Assembly (NCBI GenBank): GCA_018398805.1
Contig: JAGFBZ010002379.1
Location: forward strand, 2,418,001-2,482,000
Origin: Hirundichthys speculiger
Lineage: Eukaryota > Chordata > Actinopteri > Beloniformes > Exocoetidae
Length of the DNA stretch: 64,000 bases
Direction of reading: 5' to 3'
This document shows positions 41,079-53,433 of the stretch, in pieces. The notes under the pieces were generated by a model. It was not told the DNA's origin and ran no database searches. It saw only the letters and a program-made list of their open reading frames with translations. The stretch's first letter is position 1. Every line of letters begins with the position of its first letter. A program made the translations under genes and the position numbers.

Positions 41079-41260
41079 AGACTGTATATAACTGGACAAA
41101 CTATCTGGTCACATGACCCATAGGTTTGTACAGGTTTTCCTTGAGCACCATGTTGCAAAGAGGCATAACCAGCTGTATTGAGAAGCGGGCTCAAACACGC
41201 CCACCAGTTAGCTATTTTAGCTTGGCTGGATTAGCTTCTGCTTGCCCAGAATCATTGTTC
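41079..41260 (+). repeat. Dispersed repeat (CATAGACTGTATATAA core)
   Basis: CCATAGACTGTATATAACTG followed by ACATGACCCATAGG and GCACCATGTTGCAAAG recurs, inverted and diverged, at about 59310-59435; the first part recurs at about 19665. The family is unclassified by me. Confidence 0.45.
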
Positions 41261-41265
41261 ATATT

Positions 41266-41269
<4 letters not shown>

Positions 41270-41300
<31 letters not shown>
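41270..41300. repeat. (TA)n microsatellite
   Basis: About 15 TA units directly before the decayed hAT element. Confidence 0.9.
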
Positions 41301-41303
<3 letters not shown>

Positions 41304-42154
41304 GATGCAGTAGTACTCGGTAAAATATGGTATGGTTCGGTACGACCTGCCCTGCACGGCATGCTTTTATGTCCTGCGGTATTTATGTTCCAATAACTTT
41401 GCATTGGACTTGCACGTGAGCGTGCGTGCCTTTTTAGACAACTGGCCCGCCACTGCATGTCAATGTGCACTTGCCTCCGCTCACTCACAGTGACCAGCCT
41501 ATCACACTTTGGCCGGATGGCATCAGCTCATAGACGCAGAAAAAGAAAAAAAAAAAACAAGCAGGCATGGCCAGCGGTAGCGGAGAAATTGGGAAAAACT
41601 TTTTTTAATCACCGGTGTGGGAGCATTTTGGTTTTGCTGTTGAATACACCGGTGAGGGAATGAAAACAGTTAACAGAACGCAATCTACCACCTCCCTAAA
41701 CCCGCGATCTTACCTGCATAAGATCCAGTTGTTACCAGTTGTGCGTCTTAATGCAGCTGATGTGCTTTTTAAAATACTGCAGAACGAATCATTGGAAGCA
41801 CATTTAAAGATCACGAACAATTAATGTTCCTGTCCCTCCTCGACCACCAACAGTTTCAGACATATCGGAAATAAATTCCCGCATTCAACCTTTCACAGCT
41901 TGACACCAGACACAGAGATCTCCTTGGTTTCCTCCACAGCAAACATCTGAATGAGATCATGCCACAGCTGCACATTTATTCCATTTGGACGCACTATTTT
42001 ACGCGCCGACATGCGAGTTGTGCTTTCCGCAAACTCGGTATCTTGCGATCGCAGGTAGCAGGTGGTCTGAAACTGTACCAAATTTGTACCGAAACCATGA
42101 CACAAAAACCGCGGTATGGACCGTACCGTGAGCCACCTGTACCGTTGCACCCTT
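41301..42154 (-). mobile_element. Decayed hAT element with BED-finger-like remnant
   Basis: The right end, read on the minus strand, is AAGGGTGCAACGGTACAGG with repeated CGGTACGGT/ACCGCGG motifs. GGTATGGTTCGGTACGAC near the left end mirrors it. On the + strand a broken frame contains VWEHFGF, the start of a BED zinc finger typical of hAT transposases. No intact frame. Confidence 0.5.
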
Positions 42155-42168
42155 AATATATATATATA

Positions 42169-42534
42169 CAGTCATGGAAAAAATTATTAGACCACCCTTG
42201 TTTTCTTCAGTTTCTTGTTCATTTTAATGCCTGGTACAACTAAAGGTACATTTGTTTGGACAAACATAACAATAACCACAAAGATTGCTCATAAGAGTTT
42301 TATTTAAGAGCTGATATCTTACCATTTTCCATGGTTTTCTTGATTATAACCTAAATCACTTAAGTTTTTACATCAATAGCTATGGCGTTGTACTGCCAAA
42401 AACACTGCTTTTATGCATTCAGTGTTTTCTTTTCTGTCTGTTTTAGTCACATGATGACATTTAGTGGTACCAGGCATTAAAATGAACAAGAAAGTGAAGA
42501 AAAAATGGTGGTCTAATAATTTTTTCCATGACTG
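42169..42534. mobile_element. Mariner-type MITE with long terminal inverted repeats
   Basis: Begins CAGTCATGGAAAAAATTATT and ends with its inverse (AATAATTTTTTCCATGACTG). The complementarity continues with few mismatches for about 70 bp on each side (AGACCACC, TTTCTTGTTCATTTTAATGC). Flanked by TA within TATATA, the Tc1/mariner target. 366 bp, no transposase frame. Folded as RNA it would form a long hairpin. Confidence 0.8.
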
Positions 42535-42890
42535 TATATATATCAAAGTAATTTTCAGATTTTAAATAAACAATTTCACCTCAAAGATTATGACATTTCC
42601 ATAAGAAATAGTAGCTAGATTCCAAGTTGCTTCACATTTGCAAACTATTTGGAAAGCACATATCTTTCTGATTTACATTGTCATTACCTGTTTATGTAAA
42701 TAAAGTCTTAATATGTGAAGAAGTCAGTGTAACTCGTGCTGAACTTGGCCACTATGGGTCCAGCCTGGTTCAGATGGATATAACCCCAGCTCTCGTCATC
42801 CTTCCCTTCTGGAGTAATTTCTCTCCGTCTCTGCGTTGTGTTGTGACTAATAGTCAGGAGACCGAATGAACCAAAAAGGCTGTTTAATCT

Positions 42891-43100
42891 GTCTGCATGG
42901 AACAGAATAATTACTGGTCAGAATCATGGGCTCTTCACCACAAATGCAGCATCTCATGCCCGTCTCTCACAGAATGGCCTAACTAATACATTTAAATCTG
43001 AAAAGGAAGACAGAAAAAAAGAAAAAATTATAGCTGCATGGAACAGAATAATTCCTGGTCAGAATCATGGGTTCTTCACCACGAGTGCAGCACCTTACGA
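42891..43100 (+). repeat. Local direct duplication
   Basis: CTGCATGGAACAGAATAATT, then CTGGTCAGAATCATGGG and TCTTCACCAC occur at about 42893-42945 and 43034-43087. CTCATGCCCGTCTCTCACAG, which ends the first copy (42954-42973), recurs at 43632-43651. Suggests serial duplication of one segment. Confidence 0.7.
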
Positions 43101-43226
43101 GGAACATTTACATTAGCATCCAGCTAGTAGATATTTCCTGATGTGTATTCATTCATCACACTCCAATCAAATGTACAACATTCAACTTATTAGCATCCTC
43201 ACTAACATAACATCCTCACAATCATG

Positions 43227-43227
<1 letters not shown>

Positions 43228-43290
<63 letters not shown>

Positions 43291-43301
43291 ACACACACAC
43301 A
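43228..43301. repeat. Poly-C then (CA)n compound repeat
   Basis: About 49 C followed by about 12 CA units. The frame through it is a spurious Pro run. Confidence 0.9.
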
Positions 43302-43545
43302 GACGCACACTACTACTTCCCAGCCCAATGGACAATAACTTCTTGCACCTTAAATACTGCACCTTCAACACAGACTATTTATGTTTATAAAACTTCTACC
43401 TGCACTTTACTGTTTTTACTGTTTTTCTATTTATGATTACCTGTAATATATTTCTTGTGACTGAAGCTGCTATAAGAGAGATGCTGCCAAACAGAATTTT
43501 GTTGTATTTTGTACAATGACAATAAAGATTCTTATCTTATAGGTA
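43302..43545 (+). mobile_element. LINE (L2-like) 3' end
   Basis: Ends ACAGAATTTTGTTGTATTTT then TACAATGACAATAAAGATTC and TTATCTTAT, the usual 3' tail of fish L2/CR1-group retrotransposons. Only the 3' untranslated part is present. Confidence 0.55.
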
Positions 43546-43660
43546 CATGCTACAATTAACCAGCTCTCATACAAAGGACATGGGACGATAATTGACAGTA
43601 TTTTACCACCGTGCTAATATCAGTGACCCACCTCATGCCCGTCTCTCACAGAATGGCAAC

Positions 43661-43945
43661 TAGAGATGCGCGGTTGGACCGCGCACCCGCGGGCGGAGCG
43701 GATAATCCGCATATTGGGCGGATGACTCGTCAAAAAATAATACTTTAATTAAATTCGGGCGGGTTGCGGTTGAAGCACTCAAATAATAATAATAAAAAAA
43801 AATATTTTACATATTATTAAAAAGGATGGCGGGTCGGTTCGGTTTTGAAAATTGGTGAAAAAACGTTCCTGCAAATGGATAGCGGGCGGATAGAGATTTT
43901 AAGAAGCGGTTGCGGGTTAAAATATACGTCATCCGCGCATCTCTA
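43661..43945. mobile_element. 285-bp hAT MITE with perfect 8-bp target duplication
   Basis: TAGAGATGCGCGG at the left and CCGCGCATCTCTA at the right are inverted repeats. ATGGCAAC flanks both sides exactly (43653-43660 and 43946-43953). The interior has GCGGGCGGA-type repeats and an AT-rich core, no frame. Exact duplication and near-exact ends suggest recent insertion. Confidence 0.88.
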
Positions 43946-43953
43946 ATGGCAAC

Positions 43954-46853
43954 GTAGTCCCTGTGCCCTGCACGTATCACAATCAACCACCAGAGATGGC
44001 GCTGTTTCACCCATAGTGCAAAGACCCAAATGAGAAATGATGAGAAGTGGAATTATAACCAATATTAACCCTGATACATTAGCAGTCAGATAACTGGTTA
44101 AAAGGTAAAAGGCTGTGGAGCTAAAAGTACAAGTAATTGAAATGGAAACACTTAGTTAACATGCAAAGAAAAAATATGCTGGGGATACCCTGATGAATTT
44201 AATTTATTTTTATTTTTTAATTCTTGTTCAAGTGAATGCACCTTGTACATAGCAGCCTTCTTTTATTTCTACTAAACTAATATCAAAGAAAATTTAAGAC
44301 TACAGTAAAAGAAAAAAAGTGTTTTCGTTGATAATTGAAATCGTAGTCCAGCCAGGTGAAGATGGAAGTTTTATATTACTGCTCTGCTATACACACAGAG
44401 TCTTCCATCAGCACCAGCTGCTACTTAAACAGTTGGAAGCTACTTCCTGTCCCTGTGGAAGGATGTGTAGAGTCCAGATAAGATGATGTGAATCATATAA
44501 CAATCACTTTCTTTTAACTTGAGTGTTTGTCATCCTTTCATATATGACAAGGCTAAATAAGAGGAAGAAGCTTAAGTATCTATTATATACTGCAAGATAT
44601 AATTATTTTTGAACTCCCTTTGATTTTCACAAATACCTCTCTCCAATAGCCTGAAGAACTTTATTTTAAGGTTTCAATTGACAAAGAGAGGAAGTGCTGT
44701 CTGTTACAGTTTTGAATTAAATGTTATTTGTTGTCAATATTTTTTTACACGGTTAACTTTTTTGATTATAGTGAATATTACTGCATCAATCTCTCTAGTG
44801 TAATAGTCTATACTTTCAGCCTGGTCCAAATTCCTGTGCATTTAATAATAAACATGAAAGACACTCATTCACACTTTCTGTTGCTTCCGACCTCTCGAAC
44901 CAGTCATTGAGGGGCTTGTGCATGCAGTTGGCATCTATTCAGTGGAATATTTCAAATGAAACAAGTAGTGCTTCGTCCTTTTTTTCCTCATTAACCAGAT
45001 GCCCTTTACTGCTCTGTGATCCTTTATCCTTTCTGTCCTTCTTTCTTTATCTTCTTTTTCTCTAATCCCACTGACAGTGTCGCTTCCTGGACCAGAGTCT
45101 TAATGAGTAGGCCAAATTCTCTGCCTATTTATAGGCAGAGCTAAAAGCATTTGCCCACACAACCTTTCATATCTGACACATTGATTACAGGTCCATGCAG
45201 ACTGTCTGAGTCTGTGAACTGCGACCAGCAGCATGTGGGCGAAAATGACCATGACTGACCACAAATACCGTTGGGCACATGCATGAGCAGTGACGCTGGT
45301 TGGGTTAGTGCTGACATCTGTAGAATATTAGGGGCACACTGAGGTAAAAATGTTGTAGGATCAGCCATAACTAAGTGAATAAGATTGAAATTTGGGTGAT
45401 AATGAGTGAAGACTTCAATTGCAGTTCTCATTTTTGCTTGCATTCTTATTAATAAAAGTGCAAAAAGTAGATTAAGGCATGTCAGCCACAGAATATGAAT
45501 GAGAGCTTGGTATCCAAAGCTGATCTGAGCATCAGATGGTGAATGATGCTGCTTCCAAGCAGAATGCGATGCTGTATGCAACCCTGCCGTCACATAGAAA
45601 GGGGGCAGATTGAACACCTTCAGGCCTTCAGCACTGCTTCCATGTGCTCCTGATGACAGGAACAGGAGGACTACACTTGGCACTCTGCAGTTATTATAAG
45701 GAAACTCACTTTATGAAGAAAATTAGGCTCCTAATGGACCATGATAGGTGTATATTTCTTTACTTATTCCCTTTAGAGTTTGTGGTTTCGGTTTTATTGC
45801 CAGAAAAGTGTAACAAAAAAAAAAAGAAATGATCAAAAAATGCTCAGAAGCTCACCATATTGGAGGAAGTATCGCAGTGTTTGATTTTCTCCTGGGCCTC
45901 ATCTTCATCTGAGCCTTCACTGGCTTCATTAACATTATTACTTGTATTTGGTATCATTGGTAGGTAAATGGATTTTTAATTTTTTTTTTTTTTTTAATTC
46001 AAATTGGAAATCACACCAGCCTTCTTTGGCGCTTTATTTTATTTTCTCTTATTGTCACGAGCAGTTGTGCAGAGATTCACTTCGTCATCATGCCAAGAGT
46101 GTTCAGACTGCATCTCAGCTTTATGTCTCTGCCTTTTGTACAGAGACAGCTAATGGAGCTGGATTTTTATGTCCAGACATCACCCTGGTTTTGCCTGATT
46201 TTGCTGCATGGACATTTGAGGTAGTAATAAAGCCAGTTTTAGTTTGTATAAAGTGAAATGCAGTACAGCAGAACACAGTGCTGTAGACAGTGACATTGTC
46301 GTCACTCCTCTAATTCTGGAACACCGTCATACAACTGGGAAGCACAAAACTGAGAAGGTGGTAAGTCGCCTCAGAAACCAAGACAAGAACTTAGAGCAAC
46401 ACTGACTCATGATAACATCACTTTGACAAGGAGCATTTCATTAATCTTTGATCGGGGCAACAACTGCTTTTGAATGTTACACGACTTGAGGGTGAGGAAA
46501 GCACACTCATGCTGAGGTCCCTGCTTGTCTTTTTGTTTAGTTTCACAGTCTTGTTTCACCCAGATTTTGATTTGAAATCTGATTGACAGAAAAATTGAGG
46601 TTTAAATTTCCGGATTGTTACTGTACTAAGCAGGCTGTTTGAAAGGCCACATCTATAAAAGGCAATCTGCTTCTCCGTTGCTGAAAGGGTGAACCACTAT
46701 CTGTTGTTTATTGCTTAACTGTTGCTCTTTACTTTGTTTTCTGGCCCCCACAGTCCAGTCTTGTGCCGAAGCCTGTTACTGCATTATCACTGCATTTAAC
46801 TGGTCAAACAATACCTCTCAATTAGGATTGAATAGGGTTAAGATTGACATGTC

Positions 46854-46856
<3 letters not shown>
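43954..46856 (+). other. ust intron 1, no supported gene
   Basis: AT-rich. A 180-codon minus-strand frame (45141-45683) is the longest here but has no family, codon bias or splice support I can see. A small perfect hairpin CTCTGCCTA/TAGGCAGAG lies at 45119-45140. Confidence 0.45.

Positions 46857-46934
<78 letters not shown>
46857..46934. repeat. (TA)n microsatellite, 39 units
   Basis: Uninterrupted alternating AT, probably highly variable. Confidence 0.95.
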
Positions 46935-46938
<4 letters not shown>

Positions 46939-49900
46939 GAGATTTTATTTATTTTATATATAGTGAGATTTTATTTTGGTTTTTTTTTTGTTTTTTAAAC
47001 CCAAAAAACAAAAAAATGCCTGGTTTTTAATATTTCAATTTTAGACTTGGATCAAAAATATAAAATGAGAAAACGGGCCACAGGCATGAATTTGTTTTTA
47101 ATATTTAATTGTCCGGTTTTCTTGACCCGGAAATGGCTTTGTGCATGGTAGTTCAGGCAGCATAGCAGTGCTGGAATCACATCATATATTTGCAATATTG
47201 TGGAAATCTGAATGAAAACTCAGCTCATATATAGATGAACCAAAGCGCTCTCCAGCTCTGCGTCTGACATCAGTCTTTTCCCCTTCAGATCATGACGAGC
47301 ACAGAATCTTCTGACACTCATTTCCGAGGATTGCAGGACACCCATCTCCTGTTGAATAAGTCAGACTACCGTATTGGTCCGAATATAGGATGATCTTTTA
47401 ATCTAGAAGTCATATTCTCAAAAATGGGGGTTGTTTTATAATTGAGGACTAGACTTTCTGTTGTCATTACACATCTGTGCCACTAGATGGAGCCGCACTA
47501 ACCAGTAAGAGAATAGCACGGCAGTGAACGCATGGAGCAGATCTGATGTAACATGGAGACGCAAAGGGGTTTGAAAGTTTTGTTGTTGTCCAGAATTTTT
47601 TTTTTCAGACAGAATTGTTTATATTGCTACCTGAGTTGCTACCCTAACTGTAAAGTACACAGATTTTTAGCGCTCTCCATGTCTGTTTTAGCTTTTCGGC
47701 ATGTTTACCTGCCAATTCTCTTCCGGTTCTGCAGCAGCCAGTGACACACTTTTCAAACAAAAGCATGTGAGCAACATGCGTTAACGCACGGTAAAATAAA
47801 TGTCGGTGGATACACCGTATGCGTTTAACGGCCCGCTCACGCGTATTTGTAGTCAGCATCGTCTGTGTTGTTATCCATAGACTTTGAATGGGGTGAAATT
47901 GATTGTAGTCTCCATACGTTACATCAATAGCATTGCTTCTGTTAAAAGATGGTGAGTTTCATCAGCCAATCTAGTTGCAGCTACACAGCTGGAATTAGCC
48001 AATGAAATCGTGCACGAAGGCAGGACAAGCACGTGGCTTCTTTGTGTACGGTATGGGAAGAAATTTGATTGGTTGCTTTTGATATGTAGAAGAAGCGTCA
48101 GAAACACCACCCACAAAGCAGCTGTATGAATCCAGCGTTGGTGTTATTTAACAACTTTGTTAAAGTTCCCCTTCAGTGGAACAGAGAAGCATCACTGACA
48201 TGTGTTTAACACATGGCATGGGCGCTGTGTTTGGCACCTGACAGAAAAAAAATAATGTGCTGTGTAGAGTGTGTCTGATCCTCTGTGTGTCTGCGTACAG
48301 TATGAAGATCTGGGAGGCACTTGGATGATGTCATGGGGTACAAGGTGGTCTGCTGCAGACACACATCCTGTGGCTCTTTGGTGGTGGGCACCGGAAAATG
48401 TCCTTGTACGCTTGGATTTTGACATACACACTTCTCTCCGTCACTGTTTCTCTCAACTGCCCTTGTTCTTAAACAGATGTAAACCCTCCTCCACATTTTG
48501 TGACATCGGTTTCCCAGCAGTCAAGCCGCACACTTCTCACATACATGTATACATATCCTGAAAGAAATGAACACGAAGCAAGAGAGTGTCCTCTTTCAGC
48601 AGTGGTTTAACCTGGCATTGACCAGTGCTCCAGACCAAAATGGAGCCTGACAGCAGTTTCCGTCAAATGAGTATTTATGTAACAGATGATACAGCCATGG
48701 AGGTCAAGGCGGTGCTACCGTCCACTGTGTAATTACTGAGATCCTTGGGGGGGATGTTTGCAGACTCCTTGTGTAAAAGCGCACGGCTACAAGTACCTAC
48801 TGAAAAAAAAAACCCTTACATGGAAACACTAAATTGAGTGCGTGCAGATCTGATCCCACTTCTAGACAATAACAGTGCAATTCTGCTGTGTCTGAAAAAC
48901 AGTTAAAGTCGAGATGGCGAGTCGTGGTTTGAAATCATTTAATTCCGCTAAAGTTCAAATTAGGTTGGAAAAGCGCTGCCACAATATGATTAAAATGATG
49001 ATGTAGTAGCTGAATTAAAGTGAAGCCATTATCTCATTAAAACAATTTTCTAACCATTGTACATTTGTGGAAAACACACTGGCATTTTGACTCCAGCCTC
49101 ATTCCAAGGCTGAATTCTTGTTAGCACTGGGTAGAAATATTTCATTTTTAGCTTAACCACATGACTGCATTGACGTTTTCTCTCAATTTATGATAATTAT
49201 ATATATTTTAGAGATTTCCATTTCTACTATTTTGTTTGGAATTCACAGCTTCGTGCAAAAAGCTATGTGCCAATAGTCAAAATGTTTGCCAAAGATAAAT
49301 CATTCTAAGCAAGATTGGAATATTACTGCTATAAAAGTTTTAATAGGAGGAAAATGGAAAAGAAGAGCTCCCTTAGAGATTTAGAGATACATCTTACCAA
49401 GGTCTCAGGATTTAATCAGCTTTCAGAGCTGTGACTTATCACATAAAGGCCATGAGGGGAAATTTCAAGGCTGCATAAATACTCTAACCCCTCAAAGCTT
49501 GTTCCAACAATCAGCAGCCTTGGACTCATCTCAGTGGCTGCGTAGCGCTCTAACAAATGCAATAAATAAATAATAAATAATTCTTACTAAGCAGGTGAGG
49601 CCTATCAGAAACTGCCAGAGATTGATGTTTATTTTCACAGGTTGTAATGTGCTTAAAAAGTGGAGGTCAGGTTTTTGTTTGAAGACCAAGGAAACTTCAA
49701 AAGAAAAGTGCTTGCAGTGATAATAGAAAAATATTTAAAAAACTTCTCTTTGACTTCAAAAGAGTTTCAGAAATACTAAGCAGACTCTGGAGTGTTGTTG
49801 CACTGTATAACTGTGCAGCCACACCTGTGCAGATATGAAAGAGACCTCATGAAAGAATCAAGAAAGCCTTTAATCTCTTTTTTTTTCTTTTTTATTCACT

Positions 49901-51906
49901 TCTAAATAAGTCTGGCTTAAACACAACTTAAAATACATGCTGGACTAAAGACACGGAAGCTGGATGTGGACATGGCATGCTTTTCCGTGTTTATAGCATT
50001 GCAGTGATGAACTGTTAGACATCGTTGTATGAGGCGTGTCGTATTCCTGTGCAAAATGAATATAAAAAAGTCTTACAAACCCTGTGATGTGAGACTTTAT
50101 TTTGGTACTTCAAGCAATTATGTCCGACGCTAGGGATTTCCTCAACTGGTCACATCCTACAGTGGACTAGATGTTCATCAGAAGGACAGCTTCTTGATAT
50201 GCATCATGATATCAACAGTTAAGACGTATATTGGACACCGTTTTCATGTTACAAGCAAACGTTTTCAACCGAACATCAGGGTGAGCAGCTTTTGCTTCGT
50301 ACAAACTGATTTGTTTTTGTTTCCAAAACTTATTGAAAGAACTGTGTTTTGAGCTGAACAAACATCATCCAGCTGTAGCTCGACTGCTTTTACAGCCATC
50401 CCAGGCACGTCAGTGTGTGATGTTTGTTACTGAGGTTCCTCCGGATGACAGCTTTTTATATTCCTGATGTGATCATGTGTGACTGGATTTCTGGACTCAT
50501 CAATGAAGTAAAAATCACTCAAAATTTTGTTCATCCTAGTTGACTTTTTGTTTCTTGGGCTTTTTTTGTGTCCAATGGGCAAGAAAAGCTTGGAGAAATT
50601 CAACCAATCAGAAGACACTTCGCCTCCAGACATTCAACTAAATTAGAAAGCACTTAGGAGAACATCATTTCAGCTAGCAACTGTAGCATCTCACAGCTGT
50701 GATACCACAGTCGAGTTACTTCTAAGATGATTCTCATCATCAGATTGAGGGCTCATTGACTTCCTTATTTGATCAATTGGGAATTTACAAAAAAGGGGGG
50801 GTGTTGGGATGTATTGAACAGGCAAGTTGCTCAGACATTTCCTCGGGTCCCTTTCCTTGACCATGATTGTGTTATTGCTTTAGATGCTTAGCTTCTCCTC
50901 ATGCAACTCAACAGGCCAGGGTACAGTTACTTTTATTTGTTAAAATATAGAAAATGATTTTTTTTTTCATAGAAAAACACACTATTTTGTTAAAATTGTT
51001 TAAGATTTTATTGTTCTGGATCTTTTTTATGCATTTTATCATGGCCAGACCTATGTGTGGCAATAATACACGTGGAACAGATCTTCTCTGAAAGTTGAAA
51101 TCACACCTCTCTGTTTCAAGGAGAACTGTGTAAGAGCCATATAAATGTCTGTAGTTGGGAACCCTTGAGAAAAGCATCATGATTCAGTGGACCACAGGCT
51201 CACGTTGTTGTTTTTTACGCCACCAGAAATGCTTTATGACACAGTCTCACTTTTGACAGGTATCCAAAAAGCAATTACCAGTACCTATGTTCTTTTTTTC
51301 TTCTTTTTTGAACTATAAGTGTCTGACTCCATTTCACATTTTCTTCTAGTATTGCTCTTGTCTGCCTCCTTCTTTTATCATCTTGTCTTCGTAGATCTTC
51401 CCATTGCTGTCTCTCTGACTCTCTCTCTCCTCTTCCTTCCCTCTCTTTTCTGTCCCTCACTTCAGTGTGAGACTTTGCACCACACAGGCTCTCTTTATGC
51501 AGTCTGTTTGTTCTGCAGGGCCGAGCTGCAGTGCCATCCCTGGTTACTGGTAAGCAAAGCCTCACTGGGACTACTGCTGCTGCAGAGACGTACAGAGATT
51601 TTAGAATGGAGGTCCTCTGTGTGAGCGTTAGACACAAACAGGTTGGCACACGGATGCACACGCACCCTGTTACAATTAAAGTGTTGTCATGGCCTGGAAT
51701 AGTAGACGGTGGAATGCATGTATTGCCTGCCATCAACCAGAAAACAAGGATCTTTCGCACAGCTGGATGAGTCCCTGAGCCAACACTTCCTGTCTGGAAG
51801 TAATAAAATACCATCTATCTCAACAACCAGGATGTTTCTTAAACATTGCAGTCATTAATAACTACTTTACTTTGAATTGGTTTATTATTATCTAGAAACT
51901 CTTGTC
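46935..51906 (+). other. ust intron 1, mostly unclassified
   Basis: At about 47368-47450, CCGTATTGGTCCGAATATAG and GGGGGTTGTTTTATAATTG resemble the end of a fish DNA transposon. 48910-49075 is AT-rich, repeat-free and has TTTAATTCCGCTAAAG and GCTGAATTAAAG motifs, a possible conserved element. Frames at 51275-51814 arise from low-complexity CT-rich sequence. Confidence 0.4.

Positions 51907-51945
<39 letters not shown>
51907..51945. repeat. (TA)n(CA)n microsatellite
   Basis: TA units followed by CA units. Confidence 0.9.
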
Positions 51946-53032
51946 TATACGTAATATCATAAGCAGAAGAAAAGAGAAAGCCAACCACAGGCCTTATGTC
52001 TGTAGGTGCATAAATCTGTGCTTCCTGGTGGAATCATTATGCTTCCCTCTGTTGACGACATTTCAGAGTATTTTGCGAAAGCTGCCAGATACTGCCGTTG
52101 AACTTCTTCTCCTGACCTCCACAGATGGTTAAAAAAAATCTGATTATATAACAATTTGTTTCTGTTTCAGCCACAGTCACTTTTTGATCTCCCTCAGCTT
52201 TCTTTCATTTAATTTCATTTCCTCGGTGTGCTGTATAGCAGCTGCTTTTCCTGAATCTGTTCCTTGTATCATATCGCAAACTCTGAGGAATTCTGCTTTG
52301 CTGTAATAATTCACTAACATCCCCACAACACAGACTCTTCTGGCTCTGGGATTTGAGCATCATGTGATTTACATGTGTTTGTTGATAACCGCAGGCTTTT
52401 ATGCTGTGTTTATTTCCTCATAATCTAGATGGAGAAAGTGAACTGTTGAGGAAATGCTTTAAAGGGGACGTATTGTACTATTTTTTTCTAGCTTTGATGC
52501 AATTTTCAGAGGTATTCATTAAGTGTTTGTGACATAGTTTGTGCAAAATATCAAAGGGGCATGTTAGAAAACCTCCCTGGCCAGCTGCTGGTCTGCCTTT
52601 CATACACATAAAACAGGAATCTGTGAAGCAGCTTAGCTCTTCCCATAAAAAAGAAAGGAAAAAAAAAAATTCCCGACCTGCATGTCTGTCTAATGTGTTA
52701 CTTTTAGAGGTAAAATTAAGTGTACCCCCCCCCCCCCCCCCCCCCGTTTTTTTTTTAACCTCTGGATAAAGTAGTTACATAAAACTTACTGTTTCCTCCT
52801 CACGTCTTCCAGAATGTACTTCAAGCCAAGCTAACTGTTTCCATATTCAATATTTTTGACACAGATCTGTTATTGGAAACAGTTGAGAAAAGGATGAAGC
52901 AGGCAAAGAAGAAGTATGCTTCTAGGACTTCACCTTGCGTGTTCTCAAAGTTGTGTGCATTTACCGGGTTTGCGTGATGTAAATTTCATCACCGCAGAGG
53001 CAACGCGCCGCTCTGCCCGGTCAGCCGTGTAC
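51946..53032 (+). other. ust intron 1, no gene seen
   Basis: Includes a 21-nt C run at 52725-52745 followed by T. Nothing else recognised. Confidence 0.5.
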
Positions 53033-53433
53033 CTGGGGTGGATGATATGGAAAAATTTAAGTCACAATATATTTCTTAATTATGGGCGATATGGTATGAT
53101 TCCGATATCGATATGAATAATATGAAAACCACAGAGAAGCTGCTAATAATGTCCAGAAACGATAACTGTATCCACAAACCTCTGATAGTCAGTTTCCCAA
53201 ATCCATAAAACCTCACCCTACAAAACTGGTGTGGGAAAAAAAAAAATCAATCAATATGACCCTTTTATTTAAATTCATAACCAGGAAATTAAACAATTAC
53301 CATCAACAAATTTTTTTTTACACTCTCCTAATAACGATGTATAGTAAAATATCAAAAATGTGTTGAAAGGTCATCAATACTAAAACCCTTTGTATTACGA
53401 TATCCATATTGTTATTGAACTACTGTCCAGGCC
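53033..53433. mobile_element. Degenerate MITE (GATATCGATAT-rich)
   Basis: The left end CTGGGGTGGATGATATGG with ATATGGTATGATTCCGATAT and ATCGATATGAATAA, and the right end ACGATATCCATATTGTTATT then CTGTCCAGGC, resemble a common fish MITE whose ends carry ATCGATAT repeats. Ends are eroded and the target duplication is not clear. Confidence 0.45.

Noticed and set aside
43224..43436. Frame with long Pro run
   Set aside because: Translation of poly-C and CA microsatellite.
46711..46998. Tyr-Ile repeat frame
   Set aside because: Translation of the (TA)n microsatellite.
51519..51549. 31-nt microexon-like segment with good acceptor and GTAAGC donor in ust intron
   Set aside because: Length is not a multiple of three, so it would break the ust frame; no protein support. 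Probably chance.
51275..51814. 179-codon minus-strand frame
   Set aside because: Driven by CT-rich low-complexity DNA (Glu/Arg runs); no domain or codon bias.
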